A DNA stretch of 64,000 bases. Origin: Halothiobacillus diazotrophicus (GTDB lineage Bacteria; Pseudomonadota; Gammaproteobacteria; Halothiobacillales; Halothiobacillaceae). Positions 48,067 through 59,400 of the stretch are shown here, in pieces (the stretch's first letter is position 1; each line of letters begins with the position of its first letter). The stretch lies in NCBI RefSeq assembly GCF_001663815.1, contig NZ_CP016027.1, forward strand, positions 744,001-808,000, given 5' to 3'. The notes beneath the pieces were generated by a model that worked only from the letters and a program-made list of their open reading frames with translations, made no database searches and was not told where the DNA came from. The translations under genes were made by a program, and so were the position numbers.

Positions 48067-49857
48067 ATGTGCGGAATCTGTGGCTGGCTGGCAGCACCGG
48101 GACAACGACCTGACCTCGGTGCGGTACGGCGCATGATGGATCGGCTGGAACGACGCGGCCCCGACCATGAAGGCAGCTTTTCCGACGGACCGATGGCGCT
48201 GGGGCATCGCCGCCTGTCCATTCTGGATCTGAGCTTCCACGGCCATCAGCCGATGATCGACCGCGAACACGGCCTGGCGCTGGCCTTCAACGGCACCATC
48301 TACAACCATCCGGAACTGCGTGCCGAACTGCGCGGCCTCGGCCACCGCTTCGATTCGACCGGCGACACCGAAGTCATCCTCAAGGCCTATGCCCAATGGG
48401 GCGCGGACTGCGTGCGTCATCTGCACGGCATGTTCGCTTTCGCCCTGTGGAACCTGAAGACCGGCAGCCTGATCCTGGCCCGCGACCGGCTGGGCATCAA
48501 GCCCTTGTACTACACCGAAGACCCAGCCAACCCGCAGGCGCCGCTGCGCTTTGCCTCGTCGATCCCGGCCCTGCTCGCGGGCGGGACGGTGAATACCGAA
48601 TTCGATCCCGTCGCCCTGCACCATCAGTTCACCCTGCACGGCGTGGTGCCCGCCCCGCACACGATCTTCCGCGGCGTGCGCAAGCTCGCGCCGGGCCACA
48701 CCCTGCAGATCGAGGCCGACGGCCAGCGCAAGCTCACCCGCTACTGGCAGGTCGACACCGCCGAAGGCCCCGCGCACAGTGAGGCCGAATGGCAGGAACG
48801 GATCCACGACGGTCTGCTGCGCGCCGTCAAACGCCGCCTGGACATCAGCGACGTCCCGGTCGGCGTGTTGCTCTCGGGCGGACTGGACTCCTCGCTGATC
48901 CTCGCCCTGGCCGCCGAAGCGGGCATCACGCCGCAAACCTTCACCATCGGTTTCGAGGATCAGCCCGAGGAAAAGGGCAGCGAATTCGAATTCTCCGATC
49001 CGGTCGCCGAACGCTACGGGACGAAACACCATCGCTTCCACATCCCCAACAGCCAGGTGCTCGAACGCCTGCCGGAAGCCGTGCAGCAGATGAGCGAACC
49101 GATGTTCGGCCAGGATGCCGTGGCGTTCTACCTGCTCTCGGAACAGGTCGCCCGCGAGGTCAAGGTGGTGTTGAGTGGCCAGGGCGCCGACGAAGTCTTC
49201 GGCGGGTATTTCTGGTATCCGCAGATGGCCGCCGCCGACCGCGCCCATCCCGGCGACGACGTGGGGAATTTCGCCCCCTACTACTTCGACCGGGACCACG
49301 AGGAATTCCTGCAGATGGTCACGGCACCCTTCCGCGGCCCGGACCATACCCGCGAGCGGATTCGCCGGGAATTCGCCGGTCTGGGCGGCCAGAGCTACCT
49401 CAACCGCGTGCTGGGTCTCGATACCAGCACGCTGATCGTCGACGATCCGGTCAAGCGGGTCGACAACATGACCATGGCCTGGGGGCTGGAGGCACGCGTG
49501 CCTTTCCTCGATCACGAACTGGTCGAACTCGCCATGAAGATGCCCGCCGAATACAAGCTGGATCACGACGGCAAGGGCATGCTGAAGCGCATCGCGCGCG
49601 GGCGCATCCCGGATGCCGTCATCGACCGGCCCAAGGGCTATTTCCCGGTACCGGCGCTCAAGTACGTGCGCGGCCCGTTCTTCGAATTCATGCGCGACAT
49701 CCTGTCCACGTCGACGGCGCAGCAGCGCGGCCTGTTCGAACCGGCTTACGTGAACCGCCTGCTGGCCGAACCGGACAAGCACTTCACCCGCCTGCAGGGC
49801 GCCAAGCTCTGGCATCTGGCGGTGTTCGAACTCTGGTTGCAGCAGCAGGGTGTCTGA
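48067..49857 (+). CDS. asnB: Asparagine-synthetase-family amidotransferase
   Basis: The 596 residues have the N-terminal glutaminase with catalytic Cys2 (MCGICGWLA), RRGPDHEGSF, and the C-terminal synthetase with the ATP loop LLSGGLDSSLI. The tail MAWGLEARVPFLDHELVELAMKMP and DRPKGYFPVPALKYVRGPF resembles the N-acetylglutaminylglutamine amide synthase subgroup (osmoprotectant dipeptide), though this rests on memory of the family and the usual partner genes (N-acetyltransferase/ligase) are not in the window. Plain asparagine synthetase remains possible. The ribosome site AAGGATCGACACGC is good. It overlaps the next gene by eight bases. Confidence 0.85.
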   Translation: MCGICGWLAAPGQRPDLGAVRRMMDRLERRGPDHEGSFSDGPMALGHRRLSILDLSFHGHQPMIDREHGLALAFNGTIYNHPELRAELRGLGHRFDSTGDTEVILKAYAQWGADCVRHLHGMFAFALWNLKTGSLILARDRLGIKPLYYTEDPANPQAPLRFASSIPALLAGGTVNTEFDPVALHHQFTLHGVVPAPHTIFRGVRKLAPGHTLQIEADGQRKLTRYWQVDTAEGPAHSEAEWQERIHDGLLRAVKRRLDISDVPVGVLLSGGLDSSLILALAAEAGITPQTFTIGFEDQPEEKGSEFEFSDPVAERYGTKHHRFHIPNSQVLERLPEAVQQMSEPMFGQDAVAFYLLSEQVAREVKVVLSGQGADEVFGGYFWYPQMAAADRAHPGDDVGNFAPYYFDRDHEEFLQMVTAPFRGPDHTRERIRREFAGLGGQSYLNRVLGLDTSTLIVDDPVKRVDNMTMAWGLEARVPFLDHELVELAMKMPAEYKLDHDGKGMLKRIARGRIPDAVIDRPKGYFPVPALKYVRGPFFEFMRDILSTSTAQQRGLFEPAYVNRLLAEPDKHFTRLQGAKLWHLAVFELWLQQQGV

Positions 49858-51184
49858 CCCACGCCCCATCCTCGACAGCTCGGCTTCGGGGCAGCCCGAA
49901 GCCCCCTCGCGCACCGGGAGACGCCCCAGCCGGTTCGGCACCCTGGGTCTGATCGCCGTCCTCGGCGGCCTGCTGGGCGCACTCGCCATCCTGATCGACA
50001 GCGGCCCTCCCCGCCCCTACGACGAACAGCTCATCCATATCCAGGCCGAACGGACGCTCGCACCGATCGATCCCCGGGTGATGAACGAACCCACTGATCT
50101 CCAGGCCCTGCTGCTCGCCTACGGCAGCACGGGCGACCGGGTGCTGCAACTCAAGGCCTGGATCGCCCTCGACACCTACCCCGGCATGACGCCGGAAATC
50201 CTCGACCGCTATGGCACCGCGCCCGAATTCCAGGCCATCCTGCGCCGCTACGGCGAGGCGATCATCCCCGTGATCCACTACTTCAGAGTCAACGACGTAT
50301 TCGCCATTCAGGCCCAACGGGCCATCGGCAACACGATCCAGAGCACGACGGAATCCGCCCGCAAGCTCTGGGATAGTTTGTCGGGCCAGCCACAAAATAC
50401 GGCCCCGCCAGCGGCCGCAGCGGCCGACACACCGGACAACCGGGGCTGGTACGCCATCCGGCAGATCGCCGCCGACGGCCACGACCTGCTCGGCCAGTTC
50501 GTGATCGACCGCAACGGCCAGGTCAGCCGCATCCAGACCAAGCGCGTCGCCCAGGACATCGGCGATTTCCTCACCGGCGGGATCGCCAATCTGGAACGGA
50601 AATCCGACACCGGCGCCACGCTTACCGCCGGCGATTACGTGGATGCCGCCACCGATGCCGTGTTCTTTGCCGCCGCCTTCAAGCTCTTGCGGGCCGGGCG
50701 AACCGTCGCAACGGCGGAAAAGGAAACGGCCGCCGCCGGGAAAGGCGCCCAGGCAGTCAATCAGGCGACGCTTCGTACCTCGGCAGCAGGCGGTACCGCA
50801 CGGATGAGCCTCCTGCAGCGCACCCGGATTTTCGGCGCGGCACTGCTGCCCCGCTCGTCCTTCCTCGCCCGCCTGGGCACCTGGGGCGCCGTGATCGCCA
50901 CGGGCTACGTGATCCTGCGTCACCCCTCGCTCATCAACAGCCTGCTGGCCGGGCTCGCACACACCCTCGGCGTCGCACCCGGAATCGTCCAGTTCGTCGG
51001 CTGGTTTCTCATCCTCGCTCTGCTGCTGTTCCTGGTGAGTGGGCTGCTGAATTTCTTCTGGCGGCCCGTCCGGCTAGGGCTGCATCTTGCCCGGGGCACG
51101 CGCCGCGTGCTGGTCGCCGTTTTCGTCCGGCTGCGCCGCCGGGGCTCCGCCACCGAGACACCGACCGGCAACCGGCCCCAATAA
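49850..51184 (+). CDS. Unknown membrane protein coupled to the amidotransferase gene
   Basis: The 444-residue protein has one N-terminal helix (LGLIAVLGGLLGALAILI, about 31-48), a large hydrophilic domain (about 50-335) and two C-terminal hydrophobic segments (about 345-360 and 375-402), ending in a basic tail rich in Arg. The soluble part contains LQLKAWIALDTYPGMTPEILDRYG and GWYAIRQIAADGHDLLGQFVIDRNG, which I do not recognise. It starts at a GTG overlapping the amidotransferase stop by eight bases, so the two are very probably co-translated. Function is unknown. Confidence 0.75.
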   Translation: MSDPRPILDSSASGQPEAPSRTGRRPSRFGTLGLIAVLGGLLGALAILIDSGPPRPYDEQLIHIQAERTLAPIDPRVMNEPTDLQALLLAYGSTGDRVLQLKAWIALDTYPGMTPEILDRYGTAPEFQAILRRYGEAIIPVIHYFRVNDVFAIQAQRAIGNTIQSTTESARKLWDSLSGQPQNTAPPAAAAADTPDNRGWYAIRQIAADGHDLLGQFVIDRNGQVSRIQTKRVAQDIGDFLTGGIANLERKSDTGATLTAGDYVDAATDAVFFAAAFKLLRAGRTVATAEKETAAAGKGAQAVNQATLRTSAAGGTARMSLLQRTRIFGAALLPRSSFLARLGTWGAVIATGYVILRHPSLINSLLAGLAHTLGVAPGIVQFVGWFLILALLLFLVSGLLNFFWRPVRLGLHLARGTRRVLVAVFVRLRRRGSATETPTGNRPQ

Positions 51185-51240
51185 TCGACTCGAAACATCT
51201 ACCCGAATTGTCGGATCAAGCGGATGACACAACCGCCCCA

Positions 51241-51288
51241 TTGACAAGTGCCGCGCGCTGATTTTGAATAACGCACAATATTCAAAAT
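51241..51288 (+). promoter_or_regulatory. Promoter and palindromic operator of umuDC
   Basis: A consensus -35 box TTGACA (51241-51246) is followed at a 17-base spacing by TTGAAT (51264-51269). Over the -10 lies a perfect 10-bp inverted repeat ATTTTGAATA-N8-TATTCAAAAT (51261-51288). It is not the canonical CTGT-N8-ACAG LexA box. The arrangement is that of an autorepressor operator. Confidence 0.7.
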
Positions 51289-51307
51289 ACCGTGTGGAAC
51301 TGCAATC

Positions 51308-52054
51308 ATGGCGAAACGCCCGCCCCAGTCCGAACCAATTGACACCGAAGCTCGGGAAATACCCGCCAAATCCCATGGCGGCGCCCGTCGCGGCGCCGGC
51401 CGCCCCAAGGGTCAGGGGCGTTTCCGGGAGCCAACCCGCCCCATCCGCGTGCCGGAAAGCCTGCTCGATACCGTCACGGACTGGCTGGCGCAGCAAGCCC
51501 AAACACAGTTCCCAACACAGGGCCGGAGCACGGAATCCGCGATCGCATCGAACGACGCCGATCACGGCCTGCCACCCCACCTTGTTTCCGATAAGGTCCT
51601 CCCGTTCCGCCGCCCGAATCGCCTGGCCGAACTCGACGACTTCCGCCGCCCCGTCGCCGATCCACATCCCTTGCCGTTGCCCCTCTACGGCAGCCGGGTC
51701 TCGGCCGGCTTTCCCTCCCCGGCGGACGACTACCTCGAAGACACCCTCGATCTGAACGAACACCTGATCGCCCACCCGGCGGCCACCTTCATGGTGCGCG
51801 TCTCCGGCGACTCGATGCTGGGTGCCGGCATCCATCCCGGCGACGTGCTGGTGGTGGATCGCGCGCTGGAAGCCACGGACGGACGGATCGTGATCGCCGT
51901 GCTCGACGGCGAACTCACCGTGAAACGGCTGTCGCTCAAGGGCACGACCGTGCGCCTGTTGCCGGAGAATCCCGACTACGCGCCGATCGTCGTCCGCGAG
52001 GCCCAGGACTTCCAGATCTGGGGCGTCGTCACCAGCGTGATCCACAAGCTGTGA
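51308..52054 (+). CDS. umuD: UmuD-like S24 autoprotease with N-terminal extension
   Basis: UmuD is the self-cleaving subunit of DNA polymerase V. The C-terminal ~115 residues match it closely: cleavage site Ala133-Gly134 in VSAGFPSPADDY, catalytic Ser169 in GDSML and Lys206 in ELTVKRL. E. coli UmuD has 139 residues; this protein has 248. The additional ~108 N-terminal residues include a basic GGARRGAGRPKG stretch (24-35) and PIRVPESLLDTVTDWLAQQA (45-64), which looks like a ribbon-helix-helix or similar DNA-binding element. A regulatory role like that of Acinetobacter UmuDAb is possible. It overlaps umuC by four bases. Confidence 0.9.
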   Translation: MAKRPPQSEPIDTEAREIPAKSHGGARRGAGRPKGQGRFREPTRPIRVPESLLDTVTDWLAQQAQTQFPTQGRSTESAIASNDADHGLPPHLVSDKVLPFRRPNRLAELDDFRRPVADPHPLPLPLYGSRVSAGFPSPADDYLEDTLDLNEHLIAHPAATFMVRVSGDSMLGAGIHPGDVLVVDRALEATDGRIVIAVLDGELTVKRLSLKGTTVRLLPENPDYAPIVVREAQDFQIWGVVTSVIHKL

Positions 52055-53334
52055 AACCCGTCTTTGCCTTGGCCGACTGCAACAACTTCTATGCCTCCTG
52101 CGAACGGGTCTTCAACCCGAAGCTGGTGGGGCGGCCGGTGGTCGTGCTGTCGAACAACGATGGCTGCGTGATCGCCCGCTCGAACGAGGCCAAGGCGCTG
52201 GGCATTCCCATGGGCGCGCCCTACTTCCAGGTGAAAGCGCAGCTGGCCCAGGCCGGGGCCGCCGTGTTTTCCTCCAACTACACCCTGTATGGCGACCTCT
52301 CGCGGCGGGTGATGCAGACCCTCGCGCAGTTCTCCCCGGACATCGAGGTCTATTCCATCGACGAATGCTTTCTGGGACTCACCGGCTTCGCCGACCGCGA
52401 TCTCACCGATTACGCCCAAACCATCCGGCGTACCGTCGGCCAATGGACCGGCATCCCCATCTCCATCGGTATCGCCCACAGCAAGACCCTGAGCAAGCTG
52501 GCCAATCACTTCGCCAAGAAGAACCCGCACCTGACCGACGGCGTCTGCGATCTGCGCGCGCCGGATCGTCTGGAGCGGGTGCTGGGCGTCACCGAGGTCG
52601 GCGACGTCTGGGGCATCGGCCGACGGCTATCCCGCCGGCTTCAGGCCGAGGGTATCGCCACCGCCCGTCAGCTGCGCGATGCGCCGCCCGAACTGATCCG
52701 CCGACGCTACAGCCTCTCCGTCGAACGGGTGGTCCGCGAACTGCGCGGCGAGTCCTGTATCGCCGTGGAAGAATTAGCGCCGCCCCGCCAGCAGATCATC
52801 GCCTCGCGCTCCTTCGGCCGCCGACAGACCGCCTTCACGGCGATCCGCGAGGCCGTGAGCAGTCACGTCAGCCGGGCCGCCGAAACGCTCCGGCAGGAGG
52901 GTTCGATCACCGGTGCCATCACGGTATTCCTGAACACCAGCCCCTTCGAGGACACCGGCGCCACCCCCTACTACAACAGCTTCACCGTCAACCTCCATCA
53001 GGCCACGGACGACACCGCCCAACTGCTGCGCTGCGCCCATGCCGCCCTGAAGCAGATCTACCGCCCCGGCCTGCGCTACCAGAAATGCGGCGTCATCCTG
53101 TTCGACCTCGGCCCGCTGCAAGGCAGCCAGGGCAGCCTGTTCAGCACGCAGACCGCGGACGACCGCACCCGCCGTCAGGCGCTGATGACCGCCATCGACC
53201 GGATCAACCTCAAGATGGGCCGCCGTCAGGTCCGTTTCGCCGCCGAAGGCTTCGAACACCGCTGGCAGATGCAACAGAGCCGGCGCACCCCGTCCTACAC
53301 CACCCGCTGGGACCAACTCCCCGTCGTGGGATAA
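52051..53334 (+). CDS. umuC: DNA polymerase V catalytic subunit
   Basis: This Y-family translesion polymerase has 427 residues. The palm carries Asp9 (ALADCNNFYASCERVF) and Asp104-Glu105 (YSIDECFL). VVLSNNDGCVIARSNEAKALGI forms the fingers and SIGIAHSKTLSKLANHFAKK follows. The C-terminal part with SLFSTQTADDRTR and the residues around FEHRWQMQQSRRTPSYTTRW match UmuC. The start is a GTG overlapping the umuD stop (GTGA). No separate terminator is seen before the polyketide synthase gene 159 bases on. Confidence 0.96.
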   Translation: MKPVFALADCNNFYASCERVFNPKLVGRPVVVLSNNDGCVIARSNEAKALGIPMGAPYFQVKAQLAQAGAAVFSSNYTLYGDLSRRVMQTLAQFSPDIEVYSIDECFLGLTGFADRDLTDYAQTIRRTVGQWTGIPISIGIAHSKTLSKLANHFAKKNPHLTDGVCDLRAPDRLERVLGVTEVGDVWGIGRRLSRRLQAEGIATARQLRDAPPELIRRRYSLSVERVVRELRGESCIAVEELAPPRQQIIASRSFGRRQTAFTAIREAVSSHVSRAAETLRQEGSITGAITVFLNTSPFEDTGATPYYNSFTVNLHQATDDTAQLLRCAHAALKQIYRPGLRYQKCGVILFDLGPLQGSQGSLFSTQTADDRTRRQALMTAIDRINLKMGRRQVRFAAEGFEHRWQMQQSRRTPSYTTRWDQLPVVG

Positions 53335-53493
53335 CATCCCACACATCTGGTAAGCTGCCTTCGAGGTTCACGCGAGCAAGCTGCCGACGAATACCTTTGA
53401 AGCACGGATGCCGGACAAATCCGACCATGTCATGGATGGGGCGACACCTGCGCCATTTTGATCGAAATCCGATAGACTTGGCTGATATCTAAC

Positions 53494-56400
53494 GTGAACG
53501 GTTGTATGGCTGCTCACGCAATAAAACAACTTATTTTTGATACTCAGGTACTTGCATTGTCTAAACGCAGCTCGAAGCCATCACACACCGAAACACTGGC
53601 TATCGTGGGCATGGCGTTCCGCCTGCCGGGCGATCTCGCCACACCCGATTCGCTTTGGGCGGCACTCAAGGAAGGCCGAGACCTGATCACCGAAGTCCCC
53701 GCCGAACGCTGGGCCACGGACACCCTGCAGCACCCGCGCCGCAACGAACCGGGCAAGAGTGTCACTTTCTCCGCCGGCGTACTGAGCGACATGGGTCAAT
53801 TCGACCCCGCTTTCTTCGGCATCTCGCCGCGCGAAGCGAACAAGCTCGACCCGCAGCAGCGGCTCCTGCTGGAACTGACCTGGCGAACCTTCGAGGACGC
53901 CGGTGTGCCCGCCGAACGCATGGCCGGGAGCGATTGCGCCGTCTTCGTCGGCATCTCCGGCCTCGACTATGGCATGCGCATCCTCGACGACCTGTCGGGC
54001 ATGGATGCCTACACCATGACCGGCAACACGCTCAGCATCGCGGCCAACCGGATTTCCTACACCTTCGACCTGCACGGCCCGAGCATGGCCGTGGACACCG
54101 CCTGCTCATCCTCGCTGGTCGCCCTGCACATGGCCTGCGAAGCCCTGCGGCGCGGCGAAGCGGGGGCGGCACTGGTCGGTGGCGTGAACATGCTGATGCA
54201 CCCCTACCCCTTCGTCGGCTTTTCCAAGGCCTCGATGCTCTCCGGCAAGGGCCGATGCCGCACCTTCGCCGCCGGCGGCGACGGCTACGTCCGTTCGGAA
54301 GGTGGCGCCGTGCTACTCATCAAGACCCTGGAGCAGGCACAACGCGATGGCGACCGCATCCATGCACTGATCCGCGGCACCGGCACCAACGCCGACGGCG
54401 CCCGCAAGACCGGCCTGACCATACCCAGTCCCGATGGCCAGATGGAACTGATTCGCAGCGTGCTCGAACGCACCGGGCTCACCCCTGAGGACATCGACTA
54501 TATCGAAGCCCACGGCACGGGCACTTCGGTGGGGGACCCCATCGAGACCCGCGCGCTCGGTCAGGCGCTCGGCCAATTCCGCCCCAAGGATGCCCCGCTG
54601 CCGGTTGGCTCCATCAAGAGCAATCTCGGCCACATGGAACCCGCTTCCGGCATGGCCGGCATGGTCAAGGCCATCCTGACGCTCAAGAACCGCGAGGTTC
54701 CCCCGTCGATCCACGCAGCGACCCTCAATCCCGACATCGATTTCGCCGGCCTGAACCTGAAAGTCGCCACCGAATCGATTCCCCTCACCGGCCGGGATCG
54801 ACCGCTGCGCGTCGGCATCAACTCCTTCGGTTTCGGCGGTGCGAACGCCCACACCATTCTCGAGGAAGCCCCTGCGCAAGCCGCAGCGCAAGCCGCAGCG
54901 CCACGCGATCGCATGCCGCCGCTGGTGTTCTCCGCCCGCGCGGAAGAAGCGCTCGCCGAATACGCCCGCCAATACGAGACGCTGTTGAGCGAGCCCGATG
55001 CCGATTTCCCCGCCATCGCCCATAACGCGGCGCTGCGACGCGACTGGCTGGATCAGCGCTGCGCCGTGTTCGGCGACAGCGTCGAGGAAATTCGCGACCG
55101 GCTGTCGGCCCTGGCAGCGGGAGAATCGCCGCGTGGTGTCGTCCGCGAATCGGCGCTCGACAAGGTAAAGAACGACGACGGTTCGATCGCAGAGAACAAG
55201 GTCGCCTTCGTCTATTCCGGCAACGGCGCCCAGTGGCTGGGCATGGCACTCACCCTACGCAAGCAATCGCCCCGCTTCGCGCGGACGCTCGACGCCCTCG
55301 ACAAGCAAATCAAACCGCACGCCGGCTTCTCGATCATCGAGGAGCTGGAAGCCACGGCCGAGCACAGCCGAATGAGCGACACCGCCGTCGCCCAGCCCCT
55401 GCTCTTCGCCATCCAGGTTGGCATCACCGAACTCCTGCGCGACGACGGCATCGAGGCCGATGCGGCCATCGGCCATAGCGTTGGGGAAGTTGCCGCCGCC
55501 TGGGTCACCGGCATCTACACGCTCGAACAGGCGATCGACGTCGTCTGCAAGCGTAGCCATGCTCAGGCGAAAACCCACGGCAACGGCAAGATGATGGCTG
55601 TCGGACTTTCGGCCGACGCCATCCCCGAGCTGATCGCCGAAGCGGGACTGAAGGACGACTGGATCGAAATCGCCGCAATGAACGACCCGGCCTCCGTTAC
55701 CCTGGCGGGCGATCCGGACGTGCTGGTCCGATTCAGCGACTGGCTGGACGACCGGGGCGTCTTCAATCGCGTGCTGGATCTCGAATACGCCTTCCACAGT
55801 CGCGCCATGGACCCGATCCAGGCCGAAATCCTGGAAACCATGGCGGATTTGAAACCGGCAGCGGGCAATGGCCGATTCGTGTCCACCGTCACCGGAGACT
55901 GGTGCCCCGGCACGCAACTGACCGCGCAATACTGGTGGCACAACGTTCGCGACGCCGTGCACTTCACCCAGGCCACGGAAAAACTCATCGACGCCGGTTG
56001 CCGCATCTTCGTCGAAATCGGCCCGAACGCGATTCTGCAACGCTACCTGACCCAATGCGCCGGCAAATCCAACACGTCGGTCCGCATTTTGCCGACCCAG
56101 CGCAAGGATGCCGACCAGTGGATCGACCTCAATGAAGCCATTCATCGAATCCACCTGCTGCGCGGCCCATCGTCGCTCCGGACCCGCCTGCCCGCAACGG
56201 CGCCGCTACTCGATCTGCCGAGCTATCCCTGGCAGCGTCAGCATTACTGGATCGAACAGACGCCCGAAGGCTACGATCTGATCCGGCGCAACCGCATCCA
56301 CCCATTGCTCGGCTACCCGCTCAAGGAACTGGAGGCTGGCTGGGAAAACACCCTCGATCCCGAAACCCTGCCCTATCTGGCCGATCACGCCGTCGGCGGC

Positions 56401-59400
56401 GCCGTCGTCATGCCGGGCGCCGGCTATGCCGAAATGGCCCTCACGGCTGCCAAGCTGCACTTTGCGATCGATGCCATCGATATCGAAGAACTGGAAATCG
56501 TGCAGCCGCTGGTGTTCGAGGCTAATCAGGCCCGACTCGTCCGTCTGGTGCTGACCCCGCGCGACGGCAGCTTCCAGATTCTCAGCCGCCCCCGCGTGTC
56601 CTCGGACGACTGGAGTCTGCATGCCGCCGGTCGTGTACTCGGTGCGCCGCTCACGGAACTGACCGAAACCCTGCGCCCGCTCGATGCGAATACGGCACCG
56701 AACGCGGACGTCGTCAGCGGCACTGAACACTATGAAATCGCCGAACGCATCGGCCTGAACTACGGCCCGGCGTTCCAGGGGCTCTCCGAAGTCCGCGTCC
56801 TGGGCGACGCGCTCGAAGGCACCATCACCCTCCCGGAATCCCTGAGCCACGCGCCCGACCACCTGTTGCACCCGGCCGTACTCGATCTCTGCTTTCAGGC
56901 CCTGATCAGTCACCAGCGTGCGGAAATCCGCTCCGGGCATGGCGTCACCCTGCTGCCGGTCAAGATCGGCCGCCTGCAATGGCAGGACACCGGACGCCCG
57001 ATTACCAGCCTGCGCGGAGCCCTGCGACGCCACAGCCCGCATTCCGCGCTGGCGGATTTCGAACTCTTCGACGACTGCGGCGCCCTGGTCGTCCGTGCTC
57101 ACCAGTGCCGCTTCCGGGCCTCGACGATTCAGCAATCCGAAACCGCCGCACCGCCGCGCTGGCAGATCGACGCGATCCCCAAGCCCCATCAGGAAAATCG
57201 CACGTCGGCACTCATCCGCACGCCGGACGAATGGGCCGCGCTGGCCTCCCAGGTCCCCCTGTCTGCCGCAACTGCCACGGCGCGCCAGACCTATCACCAG
57301 GAAATCAGTCCCCTGCTGGACGCGCTGGTTTCCGCCTACGTCTATGAAACCTACGCCGATCTCGCCGCTAGCGGCTGGATTGCGTCCCATGCCGATCAGG
57401 GCCTCATCACCCCGGCCTCCCGAGCCATGCTGGACTGGATGCGCGACGTCCTCACCCGTCAGGGCTGGCTCCAGACGGACGATGCCGGCAACGAAACGCT
57501 GGACACAACCGAAGCGCCACCCGAATCGGCGCTGATCTGGACGACGCTCATGAGCGAATATCCGGCCTGCGCGCCGGAAATCACACTGATCGGGCGTGTT
57601 GGGCGGGCCCTGCCGGAACTGATCCGCGGCGAGCGCGATGCAGGAGTCTGGGCGGCGGAAATCACCTCGGGCGCCCAATATGACCAGGTCGGCGAATCGG
57701 GCATCAGCCTGGCGGGCACGCGAATCCTGCTGAACCAGACCTGGCGGGCCATCCTCGCCGACACGCCCCAGGAGGCACCGCTGCGCATCCTCGTGATCGG
57801 CTCGGCACAAACCGGCCTGATCGACGAACTCATACCGCAGACCACGCACCGGCCGATCGAACTCGTCATCACACATCCCGACGCGGAGCAACGCAACGAT
57901 CTGCGCAGCCTGTACGATCGAACCGCCGCACTCGTCGTGGCGGACCTGGATGCACAGACCGGACAACTCAGCGCCACGCATGCCCTGCCGGCCCATTTCG
58001 ATCTGATGCTGTTCCCGGAAGGCGTACACACGCTGGAGCACCATCCGGCGCTGCTGCGGCAACTGCGTCAGAAGCTCGCCCAGGGCGGCCTACTGCTGCT
58101 TGCCGAACAGGCCCCTTCCCTCTTCTCGGAATTCATTCATCTGACGGACGACCGCTGGTGGCAACAGCAGACGGCCACGCGCCGCAGTCCGCTTCGCCCG
58201 GCCAGCCATTGGCGAACCGCCCTGTCCGGATGGGGCTACGAAGGGCTGCACGTCCGTCACGAATCCGATGACGAACTGCAGAGCGGCGGTTATCTCGTTA
58301 TCGCCGCACCGACAACCACCGCCCCGGCACCCATCGCCACGGAAACCCCGGAAACAGAGGTTTCCGGTTGGCTGCTGTTGAGCGGCAAGGACGATCAGGC
58401 CACGGCCTGGGGCCACCGGCTGGCGGCACTGCTCGATCAGAATGGGCAGCGCGTCGCCCTGTTCGCCGAACTCGATACCCTGACGGCCGAAGACATGTCG
58501 GCACTGCTGGAACAGACCGATCAGCAGATTGGCCCACTGAACCACGTTGTCGATCTCGCCGCACTGGCCGGCCCCGGCCCGATGCCGGGCGAGACCGGCC
58601 AGGCCCTCTGCCTGCGCGCCCTCGACCTGCTGCACACGCTGGAAGAATACAACGGCACCCCGCCCCGACTGTGGTGGTTCGCCCCGGGCGGCGCCCTCGT
58701 CGGATCGCCCCGGCCGGACGCCAATCCCGCATCGGCGGCACTCTGGGGCATGGCGCGCGTCGCGATGAACGAATATCCAGGGCTGGACATCACCCTGATC
58801 GACATTCCCGCAATCGGCACCGACCCCGCGACGACGGACGTGCCCCCCGCGGACGATCCGCTACTCGTCACCGTCCTGCGCGAATTGACCGGGACCGACC
58901 CGGAACGCGAAGTCATCCTCACGGATCAGGGTCGTTTCGTGCCGCGCATGCGTCCCGCGGACACCACCGATACCGCAACATCGGTTCCGGCCGATCGATA
59001 CCACCTGCAGTTCGATACGCCGGGCCAGCTGCGCAACCTCAAGTGGCGCGCCTTCCCTGAGCGTGCCCTGTCTGCCAACGAGATCGAAGTCCAGGTCAAG
59101 GCGGTCGGTCTCAACTTCCGCGACGTGATGTACGCCATGGGCCTGCTGAGCGACGAAGCCGTCGAAAACGGTTTCTCCGGCCCGAGCCTGGGCCTGGAGT
59201 TTTCGGGCGTCGTCTCACGCATCGGCGCGGGCGTCACCCACGTCAAACCGGGCGACGACGTTCTCGGATTTGGCCCGCAATGCTTCGCCAGCCACGTCAT
59301 CACTCATGCCGGTGCCGTCGCGCGCAAACCCGAGAACTGGAGTTTTGCCGAGGCGGCCACCGTGCCGACCGTGTTCTTCACTGTCTACTACGCGCTGGCG

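Noticed and set aside
48046-50962. Long minus-strand frames of 647 and 392 residues
   Set aside because: They lie opposite the amidotransferase and membrane-protein genes, which have clear motifs; the antisense products are low-complexity and match no family.
56206-58062. 618-residue minus-strand frame inside the polyketide synthase gene
   Set aside because: An antisense artefact of GC-rich third positions; the plus strand carries DH and methyltransferase-like sequence.
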